This document shows, piece after piece, positions 1-11,700 of a DNA stretch of 64,000 bases; within the stretch, counting starts at the first letter, position 1; every line of letters starts with the position of its first letter. Source of the stretch: Hymenopus coronatus. Its lineage: Eukaryota; Arthropoda; Insecta; Mantodea; Hymenopodidae. The translations under genes were made by a program, and so were the position numbers. Where the stretch lies: the NCBI GenBank assembly GCA_030762935.1, contig CM060880.1, positions 13,302,501-13,366,500 on the forward strand. Direction: 5' to 3'. A model generated the notes under the pieces. That model saw only the letters and a program-made list of their open reading frames with translations, had not been told where the DNA came from and did not search any database.

Positions 1-650
1 AACTTGAGAGGAAAAACCATCAGCCAAAACCTTCTTCAGAGATTTCAAAATGAAGGTGATTATTGTTTGATGAGTAATGTGACAGCAAGGAAAGCTTGTT
101 CCATCATTATGAAACAAAATGCCAGAGCATGGAATGGCAACATTTGGATTCACCATCAAAGAAGAAGGTAAAGAGAGTGTGATCTGCTGGAAAGGTTATG
201 GGTAGCATCTTCTGGGATGCACAGGGGAACCTGGTGCCTGCTATATTCAGATACTTTGGAAGCATTGCATGATAATCCCTGGAAAGATCATCCTTAAACA
301 GGATAATTCATGTCATCACACTGCCCAGGTCACAGTGGAGAAGATCAGAACAATTGGGTGGGAAACTCTTCCACATCCTGCCTACAATGTCAAGTTACCA
401 CCCTCTGACTAACATCTCTTTGGTTCTGTTAAGGAACAGATGTGAGGCCAACACTGTGAGATGGTAGAGGATATTCAGAAACCACTGCATCAATGTCTTC
501 ATGCAGTTGGAATGGAATTCTATCTTGAAGGCCTTTTCAATGATGAGGAAAATGTGTGCAAAGAAATGGAGACTATGTTGAAAAGTGAGAGAAAACTCTG
601 TAGATTATGATATACTTGATTGCTCTAAAAAATAAACATTAAGTGGCTTA
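1..650 (+). pseudogene. Decayed mariner transposase (3' part), mariner copy 1
   Basis: The + strand translates in pieces to the C-terminal half of a mariner transposase. The second catalytic Asp is in KQDNSCHH (GAT 302-304) and the third is the GAC at 407-409 in PPSD. They are separated by exactly 34 residues, as in DD34D mariners. A TAA follows the third Asp directly (410-412), and further stops and frame breaks show a dead copy. The 5' part lies outside the window. Confidence 0.75.
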
Positions 651-1054
651 AAAATTATTGATCACTACTTTGAATATGCTTAGATGCACAGTTTTCATCT
701 GCTTTGGTAATCAAATATTCAGAATAATGCTTTAAGCAATATTTTCTTAAGTTTCTTTTTAAACACCTCATTTTGGATGTTTTTAAAATAGGTGGGTTGT
801 TTATTAAATATTTATAAACTGATGGTGTTGGTTAGTTTTATAAAGTTCTAATGAATGTGTCATTTCACAATGGTAATATTTTTTCTTATGTAATAATCAT
901 GGATGAATTTAATAATTCTCTGTTATGTTTAATTGTTAAATGCTTGGCTGCTTTTGAATGTAGTCCTCTGCAATTATTCAGTTTGCTTCAAATGTAAAAT
1001 CTAGTCCGATTTGGCTTTTCTGCCTTTTATATATATATATACTGTAACCAAGTA

Positions 1055-1165
1055 GCGTATATGATGATGAACAAATGAAATGGGTGAAATGAAGCTCAAA
1101 GAGGCATGAGATCCATGGAGCTTCAAGTTAACCAACATTTATCTTTTCAGGTTAATCTCTGGTGC
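1055..1165 (-). repeat. SINE family S4 fragment
   Basis: Resembles the corresponding parts of the repeats at 34036-34275 and 48750-48960 (GTGAAATGAAGCTCAAA, then ATCCATGGAGCTTCAAGTTA). The tRNA-like head is missing here. Confidence 0.5.
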
Positions 1166-1841
1166 CCGTAGGTATCATAATTGTTAGTTCAGGTTCCAGA
1201 TTTATGTCTCGATCTTGAACAAGTCAAAGTAATGACATCCGATGGTATCATGTTTGTACATTCTGCATTGCATGCTAATGATTTTTTTAAATATCACTAT
1301 CATATGTATATTGATGGTTGAATAAAAAATCTTCAAAAACTTAATATAGCCCTACGGTACCAATGTGACAATATCCCCAAAACCACTAGAAGCTCACTTC
1401 AAAATAAAATGAGTTTGATCTCTTGAACATGTGTGTGGTTTTGGTCATTTATAACACACTTTAATTCACAGAATAAAATGTATAACTGTCTAAACCTCAT
1501 TAAACAACTTGTTTTTACAAATTTGTCATATTTCGACCCTTAGAAACTCATTAAGCACAAAAATATAAATATAAATGCCATAATTTGATCTTTAAACCCT
1601 TAAAAGGGCGAGAAAATATCCTGGGGGAAGAAAAAACAATTTATCTGGATATGCCCAAATAAGATTCTCACTCACAGATGCTGGCAACATGTTTTTGTTA
1701 AACTAAGTTGTTCTATGAAGGATGTGGATAATTGTCCATACTGAACAGGTTTTAGTGTCTTTGTTGCCTTGCAAGTCTTTTAATGGTGGTATTAACAATC
1801 AAACAAGTTAGAAATACACATATTACAGAGCACACTAGGGT

Positions 1842-2620
1842 CAGCTGATAAGTCCTGGGCCTCTCAATGAAAACAGCATTTAAAAACATTTTTTTTTTTT
1901 TTTTTTATTTCTCAACATAATCTCCAGAAAGGCATATGCATTTGTCATATCAGTGTTCTAATTTAATTAATCCATCTCTGTAGTGTGATTTATCAAGGTC
2001 CTCAAAAGAGCTGTGAAATAGCTCCTCGTTGCTGTGAAATCTTGTCGTCCAAGAAATTTTTTGGGATTTGGGAACAGGTGGTAGTCACTGGGTGCTAGAT
2101 CTGGTGAATAGGGTGGATGTTCAAGCAATTCCAACTTTAATTGGCACATTTTTCCCATTGCAATGACTGAACGATGGGCTGAATCATTGTCTTGATGAAA
2201 CAAGATTTTTTTTCCTGCCAAATGAGGTCTTTTTTTCTTTTCATCTCATCACTCAAATGTACCAGTAAGCTTGCGTAGTAGTCCTCAGTGATACTTTTAC
2301 CCTTTTCCAAGTAATCAATAAAACACTCGTCATAAATTTGTTAGCTGACAATTGACTTTGCCTTTTTTTGAGTTGGTTCACCTGGCGCAATCTACTGTTT
2401 TGACTGTGATTTGCTTTCTGGAACATAGTGATGTACCAAAGTTTCATCCATGGTAATAAGCTGTTTCAAAACTTCTCTGGGATTTTTACGGTAGAGCTCC
2501 ATATTGTTAACAGTAACAGTTTTTCTTTGCAACTTTTGATCAGATGTCAACAAACGCGGACTTATCAGCCAACTCTCATATGTATTATAGTGTATCAGGA
2601 TGTCTGTGAATAGAACCAGA
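1842..2620 (-). pseudogene. 5'-truncated mariner, copy 2, beside the exon a acceptor
   Basis: Read on the minus strand: RLLTSDQK and ITMDETLVHHYVPESK (first catalytic Asp, about 2500-2410), DYLEKGKSITEDYYASLL, HQDNDSAHRS (second Asp), PPYSPDLAPSDYHLF (third Asp, about 2065-2110). Domain order and DD34D spacing are those of a mariner transposase. The N-terminal helix-turn-helix part is missing and there are frameshifts, for example near 2250 and 2390. The 3' end near 1842 has GGTCAGCTGATAAGTCCTGG, typical of mariner terminal repeats. A T-tract sits at 1890-1908. Confidence 0.85.
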
Positions 2621-2646
2621 GAATATAAAAGTTTGTTTTTTTCCAG

Positions 2647-2781
2647 TTGAACACAGAGTGGGCCCAAGTTGAAGTAATTGATCTTATCAACGATGGATCT
2701 GGTTTGGGTTTTGGAATTATTGGTGGACGTAGTACTGGTGTGGTTGTCAAGACCATCCTGCCTGGAGGTGTCGCTGATAGA
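2647..2781 (+). CDS. Patj: Patj exon a: first half of PDZ2
   Basis: 45 codons, phase 0 on both sides. The acceptor is TTTTTTTCCAG and the donor AGA|GTAAGT. It encodes the start of a PDZ domain, with the ligand-binding loop [11 protein letters not shown] followed by [14 protein letters not shown], the classic beta-B/beta-C region. This closely resembles PDZ2 of MPDZ/PATJ. The 5' side is a decayed mariner element whose recognisable coding part ends within about 80 bp of the acceptor. Confidence 0.95.
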
Positions 2782-5700
2782 GTAAGTAATTAACTTTAAG
2801 CCAACACTAACAGCAGTGGAACATTTAAAGATTCATTGTTGAGAGGGTATTATGCATTATTAGGACAGCCGCCTGCAGAGTGGAGACCACATCCTGCAGA
2901 TTGGTGATGTCAATCTGCGAGGAATGGGTTCAGAACAAGTGGCAGCTGTACTCCGGCAGTCTGGCAGTCACGTGCGCCTGGTGGTGGCTCGCCCAGTGGA
3001 GCCAACCTCTCCCGACTATCAGGTACCATACAGTACTTCTACAATGATTGTTTGGAATAATCAGGATGAATTTTGCTAATGTAACTAAAAAAAGAGGTTT
3101 TTGTACGATGTTAGTGGGTTTGAAGTGAGCTCATTTCTAATCAAATTAAAGAAATTACAATGACCTAAAATTATTAAAGTACTCTTATCCGTTAAGCGAC
3201 CTTTATTTCTTGTTTCTATATCGTCTATCCTCGTTTTCACTTTATTCCATAATTTTTTACCCCCTCTTGTTTGATTATCTAGCTCCCCCAATCCAACTTC
3301 TCTTACAATTTCCTTTAATTGAGATAAACAATTTCTTTCCCATTTTTCTGATTCTTGTGTCCTTTAACTGTCTTTTAGAATATTTCCTTTCAGTAGTTCT
3401 TGGATCCTGTTCCAGTATTTCACTATTTAACTACTTCTCTGTTCCAATTCAACTAATACTACTCTATTAATAGCTATTCTTGGTAATCCCAATATCATTT
3501 TGCAAAAGGACCTATGAATTTGGTCTATAAATTCCGACTCTTTTTCATCTTCTAAATCTCTATTCCATGCATCATTCTTGATTCCACTGTTGCTGCATAA
3601 TTCTCTCCAGCCCATTTACTGTCATATTTGGTATTTTCTTTAAGCATGTTCTTATGCTGTTAATAGCTAATTTCCCCTTACTTAGCACATTTTTCCTTTG
3701 CTCTGTCCATTTTCCATTGTTATTTAGCCTTACTCCTAAGGCTAGTTTACAACTTTGAATTCACTCCCCTCTAACCATGATTTCTCTTCTCTGCTGAGCT
3801 TATTCCTGTTTTTACAAACTATAATTGTTTATTTACTTTTATTTATTTTTAAACCCCATTTTTTTGCAGTATTTCTCTGTTGCTTCTATTGCGTTCTTTA
3901 AACCTCCACTTGTCAACAAATTAACTGAAGATAGGGAGGATGTTCCCTGAGACTAGTAAAAGACCAACATGTAAGTGGAGAATTTTAAAGTGTTTATAAT
4001 TTTGACTCATTGTTAAACAATTCCATCAAGAAACAATTCTCTAATTTGAAACTAAATTTTTTTTCAGATTCTAAAGGTAGTTGTATTAGGATCTCAGATA
4101 TTGAAATGAATTTGACTCAAAGTGACTTTTAGGGAATTTTTCAAGTACTGAAGCTTCAGTTTGTTGGCTGAACCTCTCTCTGCGATGTTTCTGACTACTA
4201 TTCTTATATTACCTCCTCATACCAAACAAAGGTGTTCTAACTTTAATGGCAACACTCAAAATTGTAACATCAAAGAGTGGATTGCTTCTTGAGAACACTC
4301 AGTTTAGATCTTGGCAAAATGGAAATGGTGTGTTATTTATGGATGCTCTTTAACTGCTGTTGTTCTCAGCGTCCCATTCTATACTGGGCATGAAAGGCAG
4401 CTTAATTTTGCTCAGAGGCCATTTTTATCAGGCTTAAGGTGCTTTTACGTGCCGTAAATGTACGACACGGGACCAACGGCTTTACTTTCCTTCCGAAGGA
4501 AGGCATGCTAAGGATTTTTACACCCGAAAAAATCCATCGTACTCCTGGGTTTGAACCCGCAACCTTGGGTATATGGAGTTAGCATGGTAACATTACACCA
4601 CGGAGGGCGACTTAGATCATGGCAGGGAACTCAGGTCTTTTGAAGTTGATTTAACTTTGAAATGTTCTAGTTACGAAGACCAAGCTTATTTTTGCAACAT
4701 GCTTGAAGTATTAGGGACTGTTACTATTCACTGGTAAAAACACATGTATACCTATGTGGATAAGATATGGCTCATAATGAAATGCAGCTATTGATACTGA
4801 ACAAATCTTGTCCTACCCTTTTTAAAATTGACCACCTCTTTTTCCAGAGCATAATTTTAGTGCCTGGATTGGCAGGTTACTTTAGCTCTCCTAATATATC
4901 CCCAAACTGCCGAAGGTTAACATTACAGCTTAAACCTTGTATTTTCATATTACACTACTATTTTTTATTATTATTTTTAATTTTTTTACTGTTTTATTTA
5001 AACCCCACTTTTAACTGCTAAGTCCTATTAGCAGCGTTTTCCTTTGGAACATATTGCTTATCGGTGTTAACTCGTGTACTGTAGTCTTTGGGTTGTGTTT
5101 CTGTTTATCTTTAATTTGTATCATTAGATCAAACACACATATTCACACTGAATTTCATATTTCAGAGGATAGGGAATAATCTGGGCTAGAGAAAAATCCC
5201 TAACCCTGCCAGGAATCGAACCTAGAACCCGTAGTACAGAGGCAGGAGCTCTACTGACTGAGTTATGGGGGCCAAGGGTGATTAAAAGATCAAAGAAACT
5301 CTTTTTAAAAGTTTAATATTGCAATTAATGTTATGATCCAAACATAATGATTAAAAGATTACTTGTATATATACAATTTGTTTTTGAAGAGAATATAACT
5401 TTAATTTTAAGGAAGTAAATAAGAAGTGCAGCATATTGCATGAAAAAGAAAGAAAATTATATTTGTTGTTCTGAGGTAGTCTGCCATTGTTAAAAATGAT
5501 TCATTCAAATGTCTGTGCCCGATTTTAAGCACTTGCATCATATGTCCTTACATGCAAACACGTCACATTTTGGTGCATAGAATTTCTTTTCTTTTTTTTT
5601 TTTTATTTTATTTTCTTCCTGTTTTGTGTCCGTAATGAAATGACACTCATTAAATTGGTTTTGAACTATATATTTGCTACCTTAAAAATTCAGTTAATTT

Positions 5701-8700
5701 GTCTCAAAAAATTTAAATGTCAATGTTCAAGCATGCTTTGTACAAGTTTGTTAATCCTTTTGAAAGGCTGTCAGAACAACTGCTTCCTTGATCTTCCAAC
5801 TGATAAATAATACATATTTGTATTTTTATCACAAAAATGCGTCACAATTAATGTTAAACATGCAACAATTGTTTAATTTACTTTTATTCTGTAGGCACTG
5901 GGTAGCCATGCCCCAATTGTCCCAACAAAGATTCTCGGCGACCCTGAGGAACTGGACCGACACCTGCTCCAGAATGGCTACCCGGAGACGTTCAACCCCC
6001 ACACTCCAGTTGTGGACTATGACAACCAGTTTATCTTCCAACAGGATTCAGAGATTGAATTGCATGTAAGTAATATATATGCAGGAGTGGAGAGTTGCAT
6101 CTGTAACTTAGAAATGTTGTGGTTTAAAACAAAGTGTTTAGTGCTTGAGTTGGACTTTGTCCCATGCTTGCATGTCTTGTATGGTCTCCCTCCTTCCCTC
6201 CCTCCCCTTCATCATAAAGGACATGTCTGGAGTAACTGATTTTCTAGTAGCTAGTGCTACTTTTCTGCAAAGCTCTGATATTTCTTGGGTTTTTGACAAC
6301 AAGAATGGGTAAAAGACTAGTAAACAATACTTTGGAGCAGGAGCTGTTCTCAGGAGTGGTTTTTACTTTCTCTACACATACTATGCACATAGTGTAGGGT
6401 CACTTAGGGTCCCCTATATCCAAAAAAAGAATTTTTAGAAAAACCTGATGTGTACCATTCACATGACTTTCTCTACTTCTCTGCAACAAATTATTGTTAA
6501 AAAGCTTATGCTTCTATTTACTTTATGCTAATCAGAAAAAAATAGCAGAAATAGTCTTATTACTTGCTTCCTTGTAAGTAGAAGCGAAATAAGGGAGTAC
6601 TCTAGGTTAAAGTGATAGTCAAAAGCTGGTTGCTATGCGACTGAAGTTCCTTTGTTTGTATGGACAGGACTTGACAAATTCCTGTATGAGAAAGGTACAA
6701 GTTTTTCAAAGCAGAAACCAAAAACAAGGAATATCTCAAAACTGATCAACTCCACGAAAAAATGTATATAACATAAAATATGTGTTTTAACGTGCTCTAC
6801 ATTTTTTGTGTGGTAAGTTTTTGTCCATCTCTTACGGTTTAGCAGTTATGGAAAGTTCCGTAAAATTCATCCAGAATATAGTACTCTTCAGAGGCTATTG
6901 CCAGAAAATTCAAGATTTACAATTTGCCAGGTAAATATCTGTAGTATACAATATTTTAATCAAAATCGTTACAGCCATTTTTGAGAAAATCAAAATTTTC
7001 AAAAAAAGTTCCTTGTAAAGCGTAGTTTGGAGTGGGGGGATTTATCTCAAAATCTTTGTGTCTCATCCCTGGAAGATACTAAACTTAAATACCACGTTTG
7101 GTATTTTACTGGCTTTTCGTTTTTTGAGTTTACCATTTTTGAGATATTCTTTTTTATTGGTTTCAGTTTTAAAATACTTTAGCTCACTGTCAATGAGACC
7201 TAGATTCATCATGTTACATTCAAATAGTCTTCTCTACGCATTACAATTTATTTTTATTAATGAAACATTACATTTCTAATTTGTCATGTTGATCAACAAA
7301 AATATTTAAAAAAATATTTCAATGAAGTTTTCATTATAGATATGAAAGGGATGCAGAAGGCCAAATTAATAGTAAAATGTTAAAAAAAAATGGGTTGGCA
7401 AATAGTGACTTTGAAATTTCATAGTTCTTGCATGACATCGTAAGAAAAAAATGGTAGTTGACCTATTGATTATTATGAGATAACAATTGGAAAATTCAAA
7501 CCCATGTAACAAATATCTCGGAAGTTAAAAGTGCCACAAAGTAATATGCTTGATATAAATTGTTTTTTTTTTAATGAGATCTGAATTTTTTGTTTGTTAG
7601 TAAGTTAGGTTTTATTCGCATGATTTACCAGTAATCAAAATTCATTCATAAGGAAGAGCACTTAACAGCTATACACAAGTGTTTCAGATTTAAGTATTCA
7701 TTAATAGTGACTGGTAAATGACGTTTGAGATGGTTCTTAATGGCCATTCTAAATTTGAATTTAGAGTGTATTTCTGGTTCAACATCTGTGTCAAATTTTT
7801 GGGTGCAATACAATATTTTCTCTACTTACAATCTACAAAAAGTAAAATTGTGTTTAAAATCTACTTCTGTATTTAAAAAGTTTCCAATTGGGAATTTTGT
7901 AGTGCTTAGGTGTCCTAGTAAAGACAGCTCATCCATAGCAGTGAAACTGCAGAAGAAATTTAAAGTGCTAATTTAAAGTTTAATATCATGCTATATATAT
8001 TATCAGTCATAAACAAGGAAATATGATCTGCACATTCACATCACCAATTGTGCCAGAATTTAATAGAAATCCTTTCCTGAACTTACATATAAAGGAGATG
8101 TAAGAAATCTTTTAGAAAGAAATGTCAAAAGCAACTGAGAACAAAGGTTACAAAATAAAAAATTCATCAAAGAAAGAGAGAATGTAAGCTCTTTGTAATT
8201 TTCCATTACTGTTAATATTTTATTTAAAATATTTGCCCAGGAAGAGACATTGGGTAGTGAGACAATGTAATGGTGTATTGGCAGCCTGACTTTGAAGAGC
8301 ACTTGTTGCGTAGTAACCCCCCCCTAGGCATAAGGGTGAAAGCTAACAAGCAAGCAGGCAGGCACAGTCAGTAGTTAGTCTGTGAATGGTTCAACACGCA
8401 GCTCACAACACAGCACCAACATGTATTATTTATACCCTTTTGAAAGAAGAACAAAGTACAAAAGAAAGGTAATGATTTATATCAGGTGTTGTTAACATCA
8501 TTCACATTTTCAGTTGGCTATACTAAGTGAAAGCAAACATGTTAAAAATTCAAGTTTAAACAGTGTGTGCGTGTGTGTTATTACTGAACTAGAAATCTGA
8601 GAAGAAGAAAAAAAAAAAAGTGAGCTATTTAGTTAATGCACTTGGATACACAATTTACGCAGTAATTTATTGAAAGAACTTTCCCTCTACAAAAGTAACT

Positions 8701-11700
8701 TTAGGGCATGTTGTTAAACTACATCTTTTTCATCTGGTGGAAGTTGACAGGTACATTTCACACCAGCAACTAACGTTATAAATTTAACTACTTGTAGCAC
8801 AGTCAGAAAATCATAAGGAAGGGCTTATGTATAGGGATCCATTTTTAAACAATTTGTATAAAATCAAGTAATAAAGATGAGCTAATCCTGAGTTGAAATA
8901 TTTAAAAAAAAATCTGATGTGTTCCATTCACATGACTTTCTCTATATCTCTGCAACAAATTATTGTTAAAATGCTTAGGCTTCTATTTACTTCATGCTAA
9001 TCGAGAAAAAATTAGCAGAAATAGTCTTATTTCTTGCTTCCTTGTAAGCAGAAGCGAAATAAGGGAGTACCATAGTTTAAAATGATAATCAAAAGCTGGT
9101 TGCTATGTGATTGAAGTTCCTTTGTTTGTATGGACAGGAGTTGACAAATTCCCGTATGAGAAAAGTTTAATAAAGCTGAAAACAAAAACAAGGAATATCT
9201 CTAAAACGATCAACTCCACAAAAAAAAAATATATAACATAAATTGTGTGTTTTAATGTGCTCTACATTTTTTGTACTTTAAGTTTTTGTTTATCTCTTAT
9301 GGTTTATCAGTTATGCAAAATTCTGTAAAATTCATCCAGAATAAAGTAGTCTCCAGAGGCTATTCCCAGAAAATTCAAAATATACATATTATTTGTCAGG
9401 TATATATCTTTGATATACAATATTTTAATCAAAATCGTTAGAGCCATTTTTGAGAAAATCAAAATTTTTGAAAAAGTTCCATGTAAAGGGTAGTTGGGGT
9501 TGGGGAGATTTTCTTGAAAATCTTCGTGTCGCATCCTTGGAAGATACCAAACTTAAATAACAAGTTTGGTATTCAACAGCCTTTTTGTTTTTGAGCTATG
9601 CTGTCCACTGGCACACGCATGCACACACACTCACACACACACCGTAAGAGATGGATAAAAACATACTGCACAGAAAATGTAGAGCACATTAAAACACACA
9701 AGCTATGTTGTATACATTTTTTTCGTGGAGCTGATCATGTTTGAGATATGCCTTGTTTTTGGTTTCAGCTGTGAAAAACTTTACTTTTATGATACAGGAC
9801 TTTGTCAACTCTTGTCCATACATACAAACAAAGGAACTTCATTCACATAGCAACCAGCTTTTGATTATGACTTTAACCTATGGTACTCCCTTATTTCGCT
9901 TCTATTTACAAGGAAGCAAATAATAAGACTATTTCTGCTAATTTTTTCTTGATTAGCATGAAGTAAATAAAAGCATAAGCTTTTTAACAATAATTTGTTG
10001 CATAGAGATGTAGAGAAAGTTATGTGAATGGAACACGTCAGATCTTTTTTACTTGCTGGGACCGATTTTGGGAACAAGTGTTCCCGAAATCGGTCCCAGT
10101 AAGTAAAAATAAGTGATGTTTGCGTTACAAAAACCGATTCAAATTCTTTTATTTTTTATTTAATCACCTCACTGTTGCAAGCTTCTATGTATATTTGCAA
10201 GTTTTGAAGTACCTATGTAATAATTTTGTGTTTTTATAGCCGGAGCCAAATTTGGTAGTGGATGTTGTAAGAAACCCCCAGCCCATAGGTGCAGCCCCCA
10301 TGCCTCCTCTACTCTCCACTACACCATCTCTTCCCGTGCTCACCATGGATATGATGCCTCTGGAGACACCACTTCCCGAGATGGAGAAATTCACCGTCGA
10401 GCTCAAGAAGGACTATCACGGCCTAGGCATCACTATTGCAGGATATGTTTGTGAGAAAGGTGAGACCTCAATATCGTAACATCAAAAAGCTGAAGGAAAA
10501 TTTGAATCATTGAGACAATGCATTAATCTTAATGGTGACTAAAAGGATGCAGGATTGGCATTGAGCAGGAAGTTTCTTACAATGATTAGTTGTAGTATTT
10601 TTAAATATTTATGGTCACAAGTTATCTTAGTGAGAAAACTGCCTAACTCAATTTGAGCAAAATTTTCTGAAGAACAAAAAACATTTTTAAAATGTTTGTA
10701 TGACATCAATCTAAAGGATTTGTTTTGTTTTTTTTTATAATTGTTATTTTATTTGTTAATTTGCATAGTCAAGCCTAATGAATGAGCACTATGTCTGATT
10801 ATACACATGCCTTTGAATAATTGACATCAAAATATCATTTTTACTGAAGATCAAGCTATGCCATTTTCTCACATATATAACAACTAAGTGAAGTGTTTGT
10901 CTATTCAGCTGTTATGAACTTCACTGTGCTTCACAAAGCAATTACTTATAATCTGACTATATCTTTAGAGTTATTAGAATTTATCTTAGTCATTTCTGGA
11001 AATATGGTTATACGTTTTAACTCTATTAAGTTAACTTCAAATAGATTCTTATACTACATATATTTTAACACTGGCACTGTGAGTTATGTTTTATTAATGT
11101 AATAGGTGGTTCTGTAAGGGGAGTTAGAGGAAAATAAGGAGTGCCTGATATTTATATTAAAAAAAATAAAGCTTATTTATTTAATAAAAAGTTTTGACTT
11201 TCAGATATGTGGTCCAATTAGCGTAAACAAATGTTGAGTTGCTATTGGCAGTTAAACTCTATTTTATTTTGTCATACACATATACTCATAGAGATTTTTA
11301 AAAACTTAACTCCATGTATTGTACTTTAAATCCCATTTTAATTCTAACAGGACATGTTTAATTTAATTTGAAATATTCAGAGTATATTGTATGAATCTTT
11401 GCCTTTGACAGCTGGTAGTTAAACTGGTGCACTCATAACATCAGATGCAAAGCTTTACCCATTAGACTTGATGAACCAATCACAAGGCAGCATTTCTGTC
11501 CTGTCAGTTACAAAGTAGAAATGGAACTGGAACTGGAAGTAACTCTGTTGCAGGATGGGCTATTTCCATCCATATGTGTAGGCTTGGGAACTTTCAACAT
11601 GTGTGTTCTTGTTCTTATATTTCCTGTTACTGTTTATGGTGTTTTTTATATAAATATATGTAATTAATTACCTATTCATTTATATATATATACATGTATA

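Noticed and set aside
5195..5278. A tRNA gene on the minus strand
   Set aside because: It has recognisable A and B boxes, but the sequence runs directly into a non-tRNA tail without a terminator, as in SINEs.
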